64,000 bases of DNA, from positions 1 to 64,000 of the forward strand of contig JAERTG010000130.1 of NCBI GenBank assembly GCA_016845065.1. The letters run 5' to 3'. This stretch comes from Fidelibacterota bacterium. Its GTDB lineage: Bacteria; Fidelibacterota; UBA8477; JABMPR01. Shown here piece by piece: positions 8,414 through 18,109 of the stretch; the first letter of the stretch is position 1, and every line of letters begins with the position of its first letter. The notes beneath the pieces are model-generated. The model saw only the letters and a program-made list of their open reading frames with translations. It was not told the DNA's origin and ran no database searches. Both the position numbers and the translations under genes were made by a program.

Positions 8414-9421
8414 CTAGAATAAATCAAACTCGCCAATATTAAGACCAACGCCCACTCGATGTGATTGACCTGCGACTGATGTCAACTCTGAGAATCCGGT
8501 ACCATAGTGAAGATCTATGTATTTTGTCCGAATGCGCGCCCCAACTTGAAACTGATCTAAGGCATTGCGTCCCAACTGTATAAAAAGTTGGTTCTGAAAA
8601 CCTATTTCCAGACCTGTAGCTAAGCCCCAGGTGTTCTTATTCAGCTCGGCCTCTTCACCAGTTAGTGAAATTTCAGCTTGGATGATGGGGTGAATAATAA
8701 AAGGAATATTCTTGAACTTTATATAGTAGTCTGCACCTACAAACACTTGAGGAGTATAAACTTCAGTGAGTCCCGAGCTCCAGAAGAGGGTTGTGCTTAA
8801 CATGTCTGTAACTTCTAGACCAAGACGCATCTTTTCAATAGGCCGATAGAGTAATCCTCCATGAAACCCAACTCCAATACCACTTTCAGCATAGAGATCA
8901 TGATAAAGCAGACGGGCAGTACCATGTACAGCAAGCTTCGAATTCAGCTGATGAGAATACCCCAATTCTGCTAAAAATTGTTGTGTACTGAAATAGCTAA
9001 TGGAGTTAATGCTCAAGCGTTCGCCAGGATCTAGCTCGCCATTATTTTCCGATCCATCGGCATCATCTGTATTCGCAACCCCATCTGTACCATAATCCAA
9101 AAGCGCATCACGCGTATCGGGGATACCACTGACTCCCCCACGGAATAATACCAGGGACCAGTTGTCCCTGTTTCCGCTGAGTACATCTGTTTGGTAGACA
9201 CCGCCAAAACCCTCTGTATGTTGAAAACCTAGTTTCTGATCTCCACTGGTAAGAGAGGCGACGTTGCTACCTGGGCTTGGATTGGCCATCGGTAGTGCCT
9301 TAATGTTTCCCAGGGCATAGGCGTCTATAGACATACCCATGACAAAGGGGTCTTCTCCGTACGACACTGATTCGGCCAATAAGAGGACGGGAAGGAAAAT
9401 AAGGAGGGATAAATGTTTCAT
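8414..9421 (-). CDS. PorV/PorQ-like outer-membrane beta-barrel protein
   Basis: 335 residues from the ATG at 9421. A signal peptide (MKHLSLLIFLPVLLLAESV) is followed by an N-terminal AYALGNIKALPMANPSPGS segment and alternating amphipathic strands to the end. This is typical of the PorV/UPF0164 family, FadL-like barrels found with type IX secretion and in Marinimicrobia-like genomes. A shuttle role for CTD-bearing proteins would fit the CTD proteases nearby, but this is inference. A GTG at 9445 could add eight residues; neither start has a strong Shine-Dalgarno box, and the ATG gives the cleaner signal peptide. It follows mutS by about 37 bases. Confidence 0.7.
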   Translation of the reverse strand: MKHLSLLIFLPVLLLAESVSYGEDPFVMGMSIDAYALGNIKALPMANPSPGSNVASLTSGDQKLGFQHTEGFGGVYQTDVLSGNRDNWSLVLFRGGVSGIPDTRDALLDYGTDGVANTDDADGSENNGELDPGERLSINSISYFSTQQFLAELGYSHQLNSKLAVHGTARLLYHDLYAESGIGVGFHGGLLYRPIEKMRLGLEVTDMLSTTLFWSSGLTEVYTPQVFVGADYYIKFKNIPFIIHPIIQAEISLTGEEAELNKNTWGLATGLEIGFQNQLFIQLGRNALDQFQVGARIRTKYIDLHYGTGFSELTSVAGQSHRVGVGLNIGEFDLF

Positions 9422-9458
9422 AGGAAGCTTACGCACAGGAGGCACTCATGGTTCCGGA

Positions 9459-12080
9459 CTAGTTGTCCTCGTCGATACTCTTAGCCATTTCATCCAGGAG
9501 AACCATGGCTTCGAGGGGTGTCATCTGGTCCAACTTCAGCCCCTTTAATTTGTCGCGTAGTACTCGCTCCTGCTTCTCGAAAAGAGACATCTGGTGCGTA
9601 TCAAATGTGGGGACGGGTTCACTTATTTCATCAGATCGCACGCTGATTTCTCCAGAATCCAGATCAGAAAGGATTTCATTCGCACGTTGGATCACGGGTA
9701 GTGGTACCCCAGCCATCTGGGCTACATGAATACCGTAGGATCGACTGGCACCACCAGGAACAATCTTCCTGAGGAAGATGATCTTCTCATCATATTCACG
9801 GACTGCTACATTATAATTTTTTAAGCGAGGTAAGATTCCCTCAAGCTTTGTCAATTCATGATAATGAGTGGCAAAAAGTGTCCGTGCGGCCTGCTCAGTT
9901 TGACCATGGAGATACTCGATCAGCGCCCATGCTATGGCCAGACCATCGTATGTGGAAGTTCCACGACCAATCTCATCGAGGAGTATCAAACTTCTCTGGG
10001 TTGCATTATTAAGGATGTTGGCAGTTTCATTCATTTCAACAAGAAAAGTGGATTCTCCTCCAGCCAGGTTATCTGATGCACCAACACGGGTGAAGATTCT
10101 ATCCACCATACCGATTTTGGCTTTGTCAGCGGGAATGTAACAACCAATTTGTGCTAACAGGACTAGGAGTCCGATCTGCCTCAAATAGGTAGATTTTCCC
10201 GCCATATTTGGACCAGTAATTAGCAATATCTGATCAGCAGAAGCATCAATAAGCAAATCATTGGGTATAAATGCCTCATCCACAGGCAAGAGCTGCTCGA
10301 TCACTGGATGACGTCCATTACTGATCTCAATCTGGAGACTTTGGTTCAATTCCGGGCGACAATAGTTTCTATCATATGAAATTTTGGCAAAGGTACTGAC
10401 AACATCCAATCTTGCGATAAAATCAGCTATCAGTTGAAGATCGACTGCATCAGCCATAACCTGAATTTTCAGCTCTTCAAATATTTCAAATTCCCGTGCT
10501 GTGTATCGTTCTTCAGCATGCAGTACCTTTTCTTCATATTCCTTAAGCTCTTCTGTAATGAAGCGTTCCGAATTTACCAGTGTCTGTTTACGGATATAAT
10601 CTTCAGGGACAAGATCTTTGTGGGTGTGTGTGATATCAATGTAATAGCCAAAAACTTTATTATACCCAATTTTTAAGGATGGTATCCCCAGACGCTGTCG
10701 TTCAGCCGCTTGAAAATCTACCAGCCAGGCCTTGGCGTTACGAGCAATACCTCGAATCTCATCCAGCTCTGAGTCAATGCCATCACGGATTAGACCACCA
10801 TTTTTTACTGAAACAGGAGGTTCGTCTACGATAAGTCGCTCAAGTTCAGACAGAAGTGCGCTAACGTCAGGCAATGCTTCAACCTTGAGCCCAATTTTGT
10901 GGATATGCTTATCATCGAGAAGCTTGGCCATTTCAGGTAATAGCTGGATTGAGCTCCGAAGACCGGCTAAATCTCTAGCTGAGCCGCGAGTGGAACTCAA
11001 TTTTGACAACAAACGTTCAAGATCAGCGAATTGCTTGAGGATATCACGCAAGTTTTGACGTAATTCCGAATGATCAAAAAAGACCTGAACCTGGTCCAGA
11101 CGATTCTCGATACGCGCTTTGTCCAAGAGGGGTTTGTGTAACCAATCACGGAGAAGACGGCCACCTCCAGAGGTAACAGATTCATCCAGGGCAGAAATCA
11201 GTGTTCCCTCATCACCACCTCGGAGAGATCGAAATAGTTCCAGGTTTCTAAGTGAATCATCATCTATGGTCATCCAGTCATCTGCACTAAGACTTTGAAT
11301 CCCAGTCACATGCTTAAGATCCCGACCCTGGTAACTTTGTAAGTAGTATAGAATTGCACCTGCAGCCGAAGTCCCAGCATTCATGCCGCTCATCCCAAAC
11401 CCTTTGAGACTTTGGGTATTAAACTGTTTGGTGAGTTCACTCAGGGCAAAATCTGAATTAAAGACCCAACTTTCGACTCTGGTTAACAGCCAATCTCCTC
11501 GACCCAAATAGGATTCCGATTCAGAATCATCTTCTGACAACAATATTTCACGGGGAGCCAGACCTGCGAGGAAAGCCCGCAATTGAACAGGTTGGAGTTC
11601 CAATACGCTGAACTTTCCGGTGGATACATCTAGAAAGGATAAACCGACACGTTTATTCCCTGAATAAACACAAACCAGATAATTGGATTCTTTTGCAGTG
11701 AGAAATTGTTCACTCATGGCTGATCCTGGGGTTGCCACCTCCACGACCTGCCTTTTTACAATACCCTTAGCCTGTTTAGGATCCTCTACCTGCTCACAAA
11801 TTGCCACCCGCAAGCCTGCCTGCATGTATTTATACAGATATGCATCCAGAGCATGGTAAGGAAATCCAGCCAGTGGAACCTTGGCAGCTTTCCCGTTAGA
11901 GCGACTTGTAAGTGTTATTCCCAGGACTTTTGAGGTCACCTTGGCGTCATCACCGAAGGTCTCGTAAAAGTCACCCATTCTGTAAAGCAAAACAACATCG
12001 GGATACTTGGATTTGATCTCCATGTATTGCCGCATCAGGGGTGTGCTGTTATCATCCTTCTTTGTAGATTTTGCTGACAT
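9459..12080 (-). CDS. mutS: DNA mismatch repair protein MutS
   Basis: 873 residues, full length for MutS1. The mismatch-recognition Phe-x-Glu occurs in MGDFYETFGDDA near residues 36-47. The clamp and lever domains follow, then the ABC-type ATPase with Walker A TGPNMAGKSTYLRQ and Walker B LILLDEIGRGTSTYDG, and the C-terminal helix-turn-helix. MutS scans DNA for mispairs and recruits MutL. It is transcribed leftward between selB and the PorV-like gene with short spacers, so probably cotranscribed; mutL is not in the window. The start ATG lies 47 bases after the selB stop and has only a weak ribosome binding site. Confidence 0.97.
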   Translation of the reverse strand: MSAKSTKKDDNSTPLMRQYMEIKSKYPDVVLLYRMGDFYETFGDDAKVTSKVLGITLTSRSNGKAAKVPLAGFPYHALDAYLYKYMQAGLRVAICEQVEDPKQAKGIVKRQVVEVATPGSAMSEQFLTAKESNYLVCVYSGNKRVGLSFLDVSTGKFSVLELQPVQLRAFLAGLAPREILLSEDDSESESYLGRGDWLLTRVESWVFNSDFALSELTKQFNTQSLKGFGMSGMNAGTSAAGAILYYLQSYQGRDLKHVTGIQSLSADDWMTIDDDSLRNLELFRSLRGGDEGTLISALDESVTSGGGRLLRDWLHKPLLDKARIENRLDQVQVFFDHSELRQNLRDILKQFADLERLLSKLSSTRGSARDLAGLRSSIQLLPEMAKLLDDKHIHKIGLKVEALPDVSALLSELERLIVDEPPVSVKNGGLIRDGIDSELDEIRGIARNAKAWLVDFQAAERQRLGIPSLKIGYNKVFGYYIDITHTHKDLVPEDYIRKQTLVNSERFITEELKEYEEKVLHAEERYTAREFEIFEELKIQVMADAVDLQLIADFIARLDVVSTFAKISYDRNYCRPELNQSLQIEISNGRHPVIEQLLPVDEAFIPNDLLIDASADQILLITGPNMAGKSTYLRQIGLLVLLAQIGCYIPADKAKIGMVDRIFTRVGASDNLAGGESTFLVEMNETANILNNATQRSLILLDEIGRGTSTYDGLAIAWALIEYLHGQTEQAARTLFATHYHELTKLEGILPRLKNYNVAVREYDEKIIFLRKIVPGGASRSYGIHVAQMAGVPLPVIQRANEILSDLDSGEISVRSDEISEPVPTFDTHQMSLFEKQERVLRDKLKGLKLDQMTPLEAMVLLDEMAKSIDEDN

Positions 12081-12127
12081 TCTATCAATATAGTCTATAA
12101 ATACTAATTCCGAATTAGGAATGTGGG

Positions 12128-13981
12128 CTACAGTTCTTCACCGACCCAGCGTCTTACATCTCCATCTCTAAGGAGAAGACCTTTACGCTCGGCATAGTTG
12201 AGCATGGGCAAAATATATTTTCGTGTAGTAGGGATAAACTCCCTTAATTGGGCCACAGTTAACTCAGGATTGCTTCTGAACCACTTTTTCAATGCTTCAA
12301 TGAAATAGTCGATCTGGCTGCTTAACAAGTGGAAATCCTTATCAACTCGGATGAGTTCCTTATGCTGAATCATCCATTGGAGGACTTTGTACTCCTGGGC
12401 ATTCAGCGATTCCTTCAACTCGTTTAGAGAAGGTGACGAAAAGTTTGAATCATAAAAGATCTTCTCGATGCTTTGTTTTGCCTGTTTATCTCCCTCATCC
12501 AGTGTCCCTAGATGACCAGATAATTGCCAGAGATCTCCTTGATTTTTAAGCGTGCCTGATTGTAAAGCTATGGCCAGAACGAATTCGCGATGGGCTTCTC
12601 CCAAATCTGTCAGATCTTCCCTGGGCAAGCCCTTGCCCAACGGTTCTTGCTCATGGTATCTCTCGAGGACCCGATTGATATGGTCCATACTACGAGCAAA
12701 GAGTGATTGTTTGATAAAATGATCCTGGTGGTTTAAATAATCCTCAGATTTCTGGAGCAGCGTATGAACCTTTGATTCGGCGACACTAAGATACCGTGCA
12801 ATTTCTCTCCTATTTAAAGGACGATTAAAAAATTCCATCACTACAGGGATTAATGCAGATAAATTCTCAGTTCTAAGAGAACGTAATAGAGGTAAATATT
12901 TATCCTGTTTTTTCAATCTATAGTCGATGGACCAGAATAACTCAGCCCCTCCAAGGGTTTCCTCAGGGGATAGATATCGGATGACCATTTTTTCCTTAAA
13001 TCCTGCTGAAATAGGTTCGTCAAAGAAAAATTGAGCCATCATGGTTTGACCCGGATCGCACTGATTAGCTTCAAGAAGATGGACACGGGCTTCACGCTTC
13101 CCTGTGCCAACATGAACATGGACTCGATCTGCTTCCTTAACAGGCTTCTTCCAGTGGGATAATACGCTCAGTTCAGCTACCCAGGCTGATCCAGTCTGAA
13201 ACATACCCGGACTTCCCAGGAATGCGCCCCGACCAAGCTCTTCGACGCTGGCACCACCCAGATTTATAGCTCCTCGATCACCAAATTTGATTTTGTCCAC
13301 ATCGAGATGGTGAGACTGGAGACCTCTCACAGGAAAAGTGCTTTCCTGTGGAAAGAGTTCCACACTCTGCCCCTTCCTCAGTTCGTGAGATAGAACAGTT
13401 CCTGTAACGACAGTACCAAATCCTTTTACCGAGAAAACGCGATCGATGGGAAGCCGAAAAACGCCCTGTCGATCCTGACTTTTTATTTCAGAAATTGTTT
13501 GATTCAGTGCTGCCCGCAGATCTTCAATTCCCTGCCCGGTTACTGCAGAAACCGGGATAATTTGTGTTTCTGGATAGCCCCTCTCGGCAAGATAAGTAGC
13601 AACCTCTTCTTTGACTAATCCAAGCCATTCCGGATCAACCAGATCAGATTTATTCAAGGCGACCAGAATTTTTCCAATGCCGAGGATATGTAAGATGTCC
13701 AAATGCTCACGGGTCTGGGGCATGACCCCATCATCAGCTGCAATCACCAGCATAGCTGCATCGACAGTGCTGACACCGGTCACCATATTCTTAATGAATT
13801 TTTCGTGACCTGGCACATCAATGAATGTGACATCCTCACTATAAAAAGCGATGCCAATATCAATGGTGACACCACGGCGCTTTTCTTCCTCTAGACGATC
13901 GGTATCAACACCCGTAAGTGCTTTGACAAGCGCAGTTTTTCCGTGATCTATGTGTCCAGCCAATCCGATTACTTTTTGCAT
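12128..13981 (-). CDS. selB: Selenocysteine-specific elongation factor SelB
   Basis: 617 residues. The GTPase core has G1 GHIDHGKT, switch II DVPGHEKF and G4 NKSD, followed by EF-Tu-like domains 2-3, a SelB domain and C-terminal winged helices (about 370-617) that bind the SECIS hairpin. SelB brings Sec-tRNA-Sec to UGA codons. Together with selA at 15778-17142 this shows that the organism decodes selenocysteine. The usual selA-selB order is interrupted here by an Nramp-like gene and a tandem repeat. I saw no tRNA-Sec or selD and no convincing UGA-containing selenoprotein in this window. Confidence 0.96.
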   Translation of the reverse strand: MQKVIGLAGHIDHGKTALVKALTGVDTDRLEEEKRRGVTIDIGIAFYSEDVTFIDVPGHEKFIKNMVTGVSTVDAAMLVIAADDGVMPQTREHLDILHILGIGKILVALNKSDLVDPEWLGLVKEEVATYLAERGYPETQIIPVSAVTGQGIEDLRAALNQTISEIKSQDRQGVFRLPIDRVFSVKGFGTVVTGTVLSHELRKGQSVELFPQESTFPVRGLQSHHLDVDKIKFGDRGAINLGGASVEELGRGAFLGSPGMFQTGSAWVAELSVLSHWKKPVKEADRVHVHVGTGKREARVHLLEANQCDPGQTMMAQFFFDEPISAGFKEKMVIRYLSPEETLGGAELFWSIDYRLKKQDKYLPLLRSLRTENLSALIPVVMEFFNRPLNRREIARYLSVAESKVHTLLQKSEDYLNHQDHFIKQSLFARSMDHINRVLERYHEQEPLGKGLPREDLTDLGEAHREFVLAIALQSGTLKNQGDLWQLSGHLGTLDEGDKQAKQSIEKIFYDSNFSSPSLNELKESLNAQEYKVLQWMIQHKELIRVDKDFHLLSSQIDYFIEALKKWFRSNPELTVAQLREFIPTTRKYILPMLNYAERKGLLLRDGDVRRWVGEEL

Positions 13982-14048
13982 AATTTCTTTTATCTATTCA
14001 CCGTGAACGCAGAAGCATTTTTTAGTTTTATGGGGTTGTATTCAATTC

Positions 14049-15314
14049 TTAATTCAATATAAAACGCCAGATCAGGAAGAATACCGCGAAACCTGCCAGG
14101 AAGACCATACTGATCCAGTTGAATATCAGTAATCTTGGTCCTGGTCTCCCCTCATCCGGCATCCAGGGGCCAGTTACTGCCCGATAATTAATATATGCGA
14201 GTATAGGTGCTGTTAGAAAAGCCAGGGTTGTTGCCAGGTCTACCAGCAGAGTCATCCCACTCATAAAAAGACCTATAATTACCAGGCTTCCACCCAGTAC
14301 AATGATCATCCAGATCCAGTAGAGTGACTTCTCATCCTTATCCGCATATTTATTGGGAAAAACCAATTCTGTTGAACGTTTTAACACTCTGGGAAATGCA
14401 TCTGTCACAGTAAGGGTTGTGCTAAACATGGTCGTGAGTGCTGCAATGGCGACGACTGGGTAGCTCCAATTACCAAGTGTTGAAGTATACAGAGTTACAA
14501 ATTGACCGGCGAACTTGCTTCCTGAGGGTGAAAATGATTCACCCGTACCATACATTACTAAAGCGCCCAGGCTCAAAAATCCCAGGGCCAATATACCGGT
14601 GCCAAAATATCCCAACTTGAAGTCGAAGAGAGAGTCTGCCAGACTTGGGGCTGACCCAGTTTCATTTCGCCGTTCAATTGTCCATAAAGAGTGCCATACT
14701 GAAATGTCAATTGCAGAAGGCATCCATCCGATAAGGGCGACCATAAAGGATACTCCTGCTACATCCCACAGATGTGGTGGAACAAAATCAACCTTTACTG
14801 AAGAGCCATGACCAAAGGCAGTCACCACTGCCACAATGGTTGATATGCTCAAAATGACAATGATAATCTTGATCAATTTGTCAAGCACCCGATACTTTCC
14901 TATGGTAAGCACACCTGCACAAACAGCCAGGATCACTGCACTCCAGGTGAGTGGGCTCATTGCCGTACCAAATATTTTGGAGGCCAGACCTGCGGTTACG
15001 ATGGTTACAGCTGCTTGAAGAACGAACATGGTCCCGAATGTCGGAATAAGGAAGGCCACTAGCGCCCATTTGCCAACCCTTTGATAACCATCCAGCAAAC
15101 TTTCGCCCATGGCGGCAGCATAGCGTGGTCCAAACTCAAAGGCAGTGTATTTGAACAAATTGGCGACAATAACAACCCAGATCAGGGCAAATCCATAATT
15201 CGCACCAGCTCGAGTACTTTGAACCAGGTGAGAAACACCAACGGCAGCGCCAGCCCACAGTAGACCTGGTCCCAGCGCTTTTAGTCGAGATTGCCATTTA
15301 ATCGAGTTCTTCAT
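14049..15314 (-). CDS. Divergent Nramp (SLC11)-family transporter lacking canonical metal motifs
   Basis: 421 residues, about eleven membrane helices. The first helix region (LGPGLLWAGAAVGVSHL, then RAGANYGFALIW) aligns with the Nramp helix 1, but the metal-binding Asp-Pro-Gly-Asn is replaced by Gly-Val-Ser-His. In helix 6 the canonical Met-Pro-His is Met-Pro-Ser (IGWMPSAIDIS). The residues that bind Mn2+/Fe2+ in classical MntH are thus mostly missing, so the substrate is probably different or coordinated differently. Such divergent Nramp-like proteins are usually annotated as divalent metal transporters without experimental support. The gene sits between selA and selB, 67 bases upstream of selB, with an AAGGAAAA ribosome binding site. 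Confidence 0.78.
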   Translation of the reverse strand: MKNSIKWQSRLKALGPGLLWAGAAVGVSHLVQSTRAGANYGFALIWVVIVANLFKYTAFEFGPRYAAAMGESLLDGYQRVGKWALVAFLIPTFGTMFVLQAAVTIVTAGLASKIFGTAMSPLTWSAVILAVCAGVLTIGKYRVLDKLIKIIIVILSISTIVAVVTAFGHGSSVKVDFVPPHLWDVAGVSFMVALIGWMPSAIDISVWHSLWTIERRNETGSAPSLADSLFDFKLGYFGTGILALGFLSLGALVMYGTGESFSPSGSKFAGQFVTLYTSTLGNWSYPVVAIAALTTMFSTTLTVTDAFPRVLKRSTELVFPNKYADKDEKSLYWIWMIIVLGGSLVIIGLFMSGMTLLVDLATTLAFLTAPILAYINYRAVTGPWMPDEGRPGPRLLIFNWISMVFLAGFAVFFLIWRFILN

Positions 15315-15330
15315 AATCGCATTTTCCTTA

Positions 15331-15698
15331 TATAGTCTTCGCGATTCCGTCAGGTCGCGGCGATCTCATTGTGTTCCTTTACCGGGAAGTAGGAGATGAC
15401 CACTTCATAGAGCTACTCATGTATCTGGTTCCTCTAATAGTCTTCGCGAGTCCGTCAGGACGCGGCGATCTCATTCTGTCCCTTTACCGGGATTTAGGAG
15501 ATGACCACTTCATAGAGCTACTCATGTATCTGGTTCCTCTAATAGTCTTCGCGAGTCCGTCAGGACGCGGCGATCTCATTCTGTCCCTTTAACGGGATTT
15601 AGGAGATGACCACTTCATAGACCTACTCATGTATCTGGTTCCTCTAATAGTCTTCGCGAGTCCGTCAGGACGCGGCGATCTCATTCTGTCCCTTTATC
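15331..15698. repeat. 105-bp tandem repeat, about 3.5 copies
   Basis: Copies begin at 15331, 15436, 15541 and 15646 (partial), each exactly 105 bases apart. Copies two to four are nearly identical; the first has several substitutions. Each unit contains TCTTCGCGAGTCCGTCAGGA followed by CGCGGCGATCTC, with a GTCC/GGAC hairpin core similar in style to REP elements. Because 105 is divisible by three, an open frame runs through the array, but its repeated peptide looks like a by-product. The array separates selA from the Nramp-like gene. Just downstream, about 15703-15740, a fragment ending CGCTCGCAATGAC resembles another REP-type sequence. Confidence 0.95.
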
Positions 15699-15777
15699 AA
15701 AAGGTTCGAGATTGCCACGCTCATTTCATTCGCTCGCAATGACTTAAAACGAATACCTCATCATTCCATATAATGAA

Positions 15778-17142
15778 TTACAATATTCCTAAAGCTTCAG
15801 CTATTGTAGAATCTTCTGACTCACGAACAGCTTTAAAATCGATGATAAATGTATCATCAACGATGCGTCCCATGATGGCAGGCTCATGAGACCGCAAACA
15901 ACTTGCTATCCGAGCTGCCTTCATACCACTATGCTTAATGCCAATCCCAATGGAGGGCATTTTTTCTGAAGGTGAAGCCCCAGAACCAACCTGGGCTTCC
16001 GTGTTTAACACAGATATGCTCAATTTGGAATTATCAGTTCCATCCATCAGTGCCTCAGCCCTTTTTTTGAGATTTTCAACTGGCGTGAGCAGGTCACGAT
16101 ACACTGGAATGTCTCTCAGATTATTCTTCCCTCCAGAGAAGGCTTTCAAGGCCTGTAAGGTGAGTAGAATCTGTGTCTTATCCGGCCGTAATGCCCTCAA
16201 GAGGTTATTCTTTTCAATCTTCTTGATGAGAACCTGTCTACCTGCAATAATTCCGCCTTGTGGGCCTCCTAGCAATTTATCCACTGAAAATGTTACGATA
16301 TCCACACCAGTTCCAATTACTTCGGAAACCAGCGGTTCACGCTGGAGACCGAATTCATCTATTGGCACCAGAGCTCCGCTACCCAGATCAGCCATCACTG
16401 GGATGGAATGCTTTTTCCCCAGTGCTACCAGATCCTGGAGGGAGACTTCCTTCGTGAATCCTGATATTTTATAATTTGATGTGTGCACCCAGAGCAAAAG
16501 CTTGGTGCGAGGAGATATTGCCTCTTCATAATCCTTAACATGTGTCCGGTTGGTCGTTCCAACTTCCACCAATTTAGAGCCAGCCTTGCGTAAAATCTCA
16601 GGGATTCTGAAGGAGCCTCCAATTTCCACGAGTTGTCCTCTACTGATGATGACTTCTTTGCGATCTGCGAGGGTGTTTAGTGCCAATAGGACGGCTGCAG
16701 CATTATTATTGACCAGAATACCATTTTCTGCAGCACTGATGGACTGAATCCAGGGGCGCAGGTGATGGTGACGATTACCACGTCTCCCATCATCAAGATC
16801 AAGCTCAAGATTGACATAGCCATCTTTGAGTTCATCCATGGTCTCAAGCATGTGGGTACTCAGCGGAGACCGTCCCAGATTGGTATGAATGACAACACCA
16901 GTACCATTGATCACTTTCCGAAGCGAGTGTGCTATTTTGAGCAATTTTTTCCGATACCTGGATTCAAGATTCACCTGCGGTAGAGCCTTCCCTTTTGAGG
17001 CCTGTTCTCGCAACTGTTCTAAAAGATAGCGAGCTTCATTTTTTTTGAGGTTATGGGGCAACTCCAGATCTGTAACTGATTGGAGCAGAGCGTCAACGCT
17101 AGGTAATTCTGACAGGTTCATTGAATTGGTTGAAGATTTCAT
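15778..17142 (-). CDS. selA: L-seryl-tRNA(Sec) selenium transferase SelA
   Basis: 454 residues, full length. A fold-type I PLP enzyme that converts Ser-tRNA-Sec to Sec-tRNA-Sec using selenophosphate. INGTGVVIHTNLGRSPLS is at residues 78-95, and the PLP lysine is Lys289 in TFSVDKLLGGPQGG. The N-terminal domain that binds tRNA-Sec is present. The gene is transcribed leftward, in the same direction as the Nramp-like gene and selB but separated from them by the 105-bp repeat array, so cotranscription is uncertain. The start ATG lacks a clear Shine-Dalgarno box; an internal ATG at 17121 is possible but equally unsupported. Confidence 0.96.
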   Translation of the reverse strand: MKSSTNSMNLSELPSVDALLQSVTDLELPHNLKKNEARYLLEQLREQASKGKALPQVNLESRYRKKLLKIAHSLRKVINGTGVVIHTNLGRSPLSTHMLETMDELKDGYVNLELDLDDGRRGNRHHHLRPWIQSISAAENGILVNNNAAAVLLALNTLADRKEVIISRGQLVEIGGSFRIPEILRKAGSKLVEVGTTNRTHVKDYEEAISPRTKLLLWVHTSNYKISGFTKEVSLQDLVALGKKHSIPVMADLGSGALVPIDEFGLQREPLVSEVIGTGVDIVTFSVDKLLGGPQGGIIAGRQVLIKKIEKNNLLRALRPDKTQILLTLQALKAFSGGKNNLRDIPVYRDLLTPVENLKKRAEALMDGTDNSKLSISVLNTEAQVGSGASPSEKMPSIGIGIKHSGMKAARIASCLRSHEPAIMGRIVDDTFIIDFKAVRESEDSTIAEALGIL

Positions 17143-17210
17143 GGAGGTTATCTCTATGTCATTGTACTTTTAGATTTTGAGTGCTCTGCGTTCACGAAAA
17201 AATGAAGCAG

Positions 17211-17975
17211 CTACATGTCAATCAATAGTTTAATTGCAAAACCGATGACAGCAACGGTAACTACCTGCTTTATAAATTTATGACCTTTTTTGATGGCTAC
17301 ATGCGTACCCAGCCAGGCGCCTATGATATTTCCTGCGCCTAACATAGCTCCCATTGCCCAATTGACCTGCCCATTCCAGGCAAAAATGATCAGAGCGATG
17401 GTAGTAAAGAAGAAGATGATGGTCAGTTTAACTGCATTTCCATGAACCAGGTTGATATTCTGCCACAAAAGAACTGATAGTATCAGAAATCCCACACCAG
17501 CCTGGATGTATCCACCATAAATACCCACAAAAAAGTAGGCCATCCCCGGTCCTAACCATGTGCCCACATGGGACTCCGGGTTCAGTAGATCTCCATCCTG
17601 TCGATTGGACGAAAACAGGGTAAACAGAGACATCCCGATCATGAACATAGCCAGACTCACCTTAAATTGAGCATTGCTCACCAGCGTGGCCAGCCAGGCA
17701 CCGAGGATTCCTCCAGGCAAAGCAAACAAGGAAGCTTTCAATGCAAAAATACCGGGGTTCACCTTTTGTTTCATGAAGTGCCCGACTGCAAAGGTATTTT
17801 GCATGAGGATGGCGAGTCGATTCGTCCCGTTGGCGATATTAGGAGGCAAACCTAGAAAAATGAGCAGTGGCAGGGTTAGAAATGAGCCCCCACCTGCCAG
17901 TACATTGATAAAGCCAGCGCTGGCACCTATGAGGAGTACAGCTAACAAATTAAGAGCGGTTAAATTCTCAAGCAT
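17211..17975 (-). CDS. TauE/SafE-family permease
   Basis: 254 residues with about eight hydrophobic segments. The N-terminal repeat contains the family glycine-rich segment (GASAGFINVLAGGGSFLTLP) and the second repeat GIYGGYIQAGVGFLILSVLL. Relatives export sulfite, sulfoacetate or other small organosulfur anions, but substrate specificity is poorly known. The ATG at 17975 is chosen because an AAGGTG site lies five bases upstream; the ATG at 17996 has none. The gene is 68 bases upstream of selA in the same direction. A link to selenium or sulfur chemistry is possible from the neighbourhood only and is not shown by the sequence. Confidence 0.85.
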   Translation of the reverse strand: MLENLTALNLLAVLLIGASAGFINVLAGGGSFLTLPLLIFLGLPPNIANGTNRLAILMQNTFAVGHFMKQKVNPGIFALKASLFALPGGILGAWLATLVSNAQFKVSLAMFMIGMSLFTLFSSNRQDGDLLNPESHVGTWLGPGMAYFFVGIYGGYIQAGVGFLILSVLLWQNINLVHGNAVKLTIIFFFTTIALIIFAWNGQVNWAMGAMLGAGNIIGAWLGTHVAIKKGHKFIKQVVTVAVIGFAIKLLIDM

Positions 17976-18037
17976 GCGACACCTTAATTCATACATCGCT
18001 TAAAAACCATCAGAAATTACCTTTCCAAATCAATGGT

Positions 18038-18066
18038 AAAAAAAAAGGCTGCCCAGTGGACAGCCC
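18038..18066 (-). terminator. Intrinsic terminator after protease copy A
   Basis: On the minus strand the stem GGCTGTCC/GGGCAGCC is followed by nine or more T. It belongs to a set of three nearly identical hairpins, the others at 21761 and 25453. Confidence 0.9.
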
Positions 18067-18109
18067 TTTAAATGTTTGGAGAAGCTTGTTAAATGGGGGA
18101 TACTCCTCT

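Noticed and set aside
9463-11058. Rightward frames opposite mutS
   Set aside because: Antisense shadows of a clearly conserved MutS reading frame.
15371-15592. 73-codon frame with a repeated peptide across the 105-bp array
   Set aside because: The frame exists because the period is a multiple of three; it has no ribosome binding site and the array looks like a REP-type non-coding repeat.
15331-15745. CRISPR array
   Set aside because: The repeat unit is 105 bases with no spacer structure and no cas genes are present.
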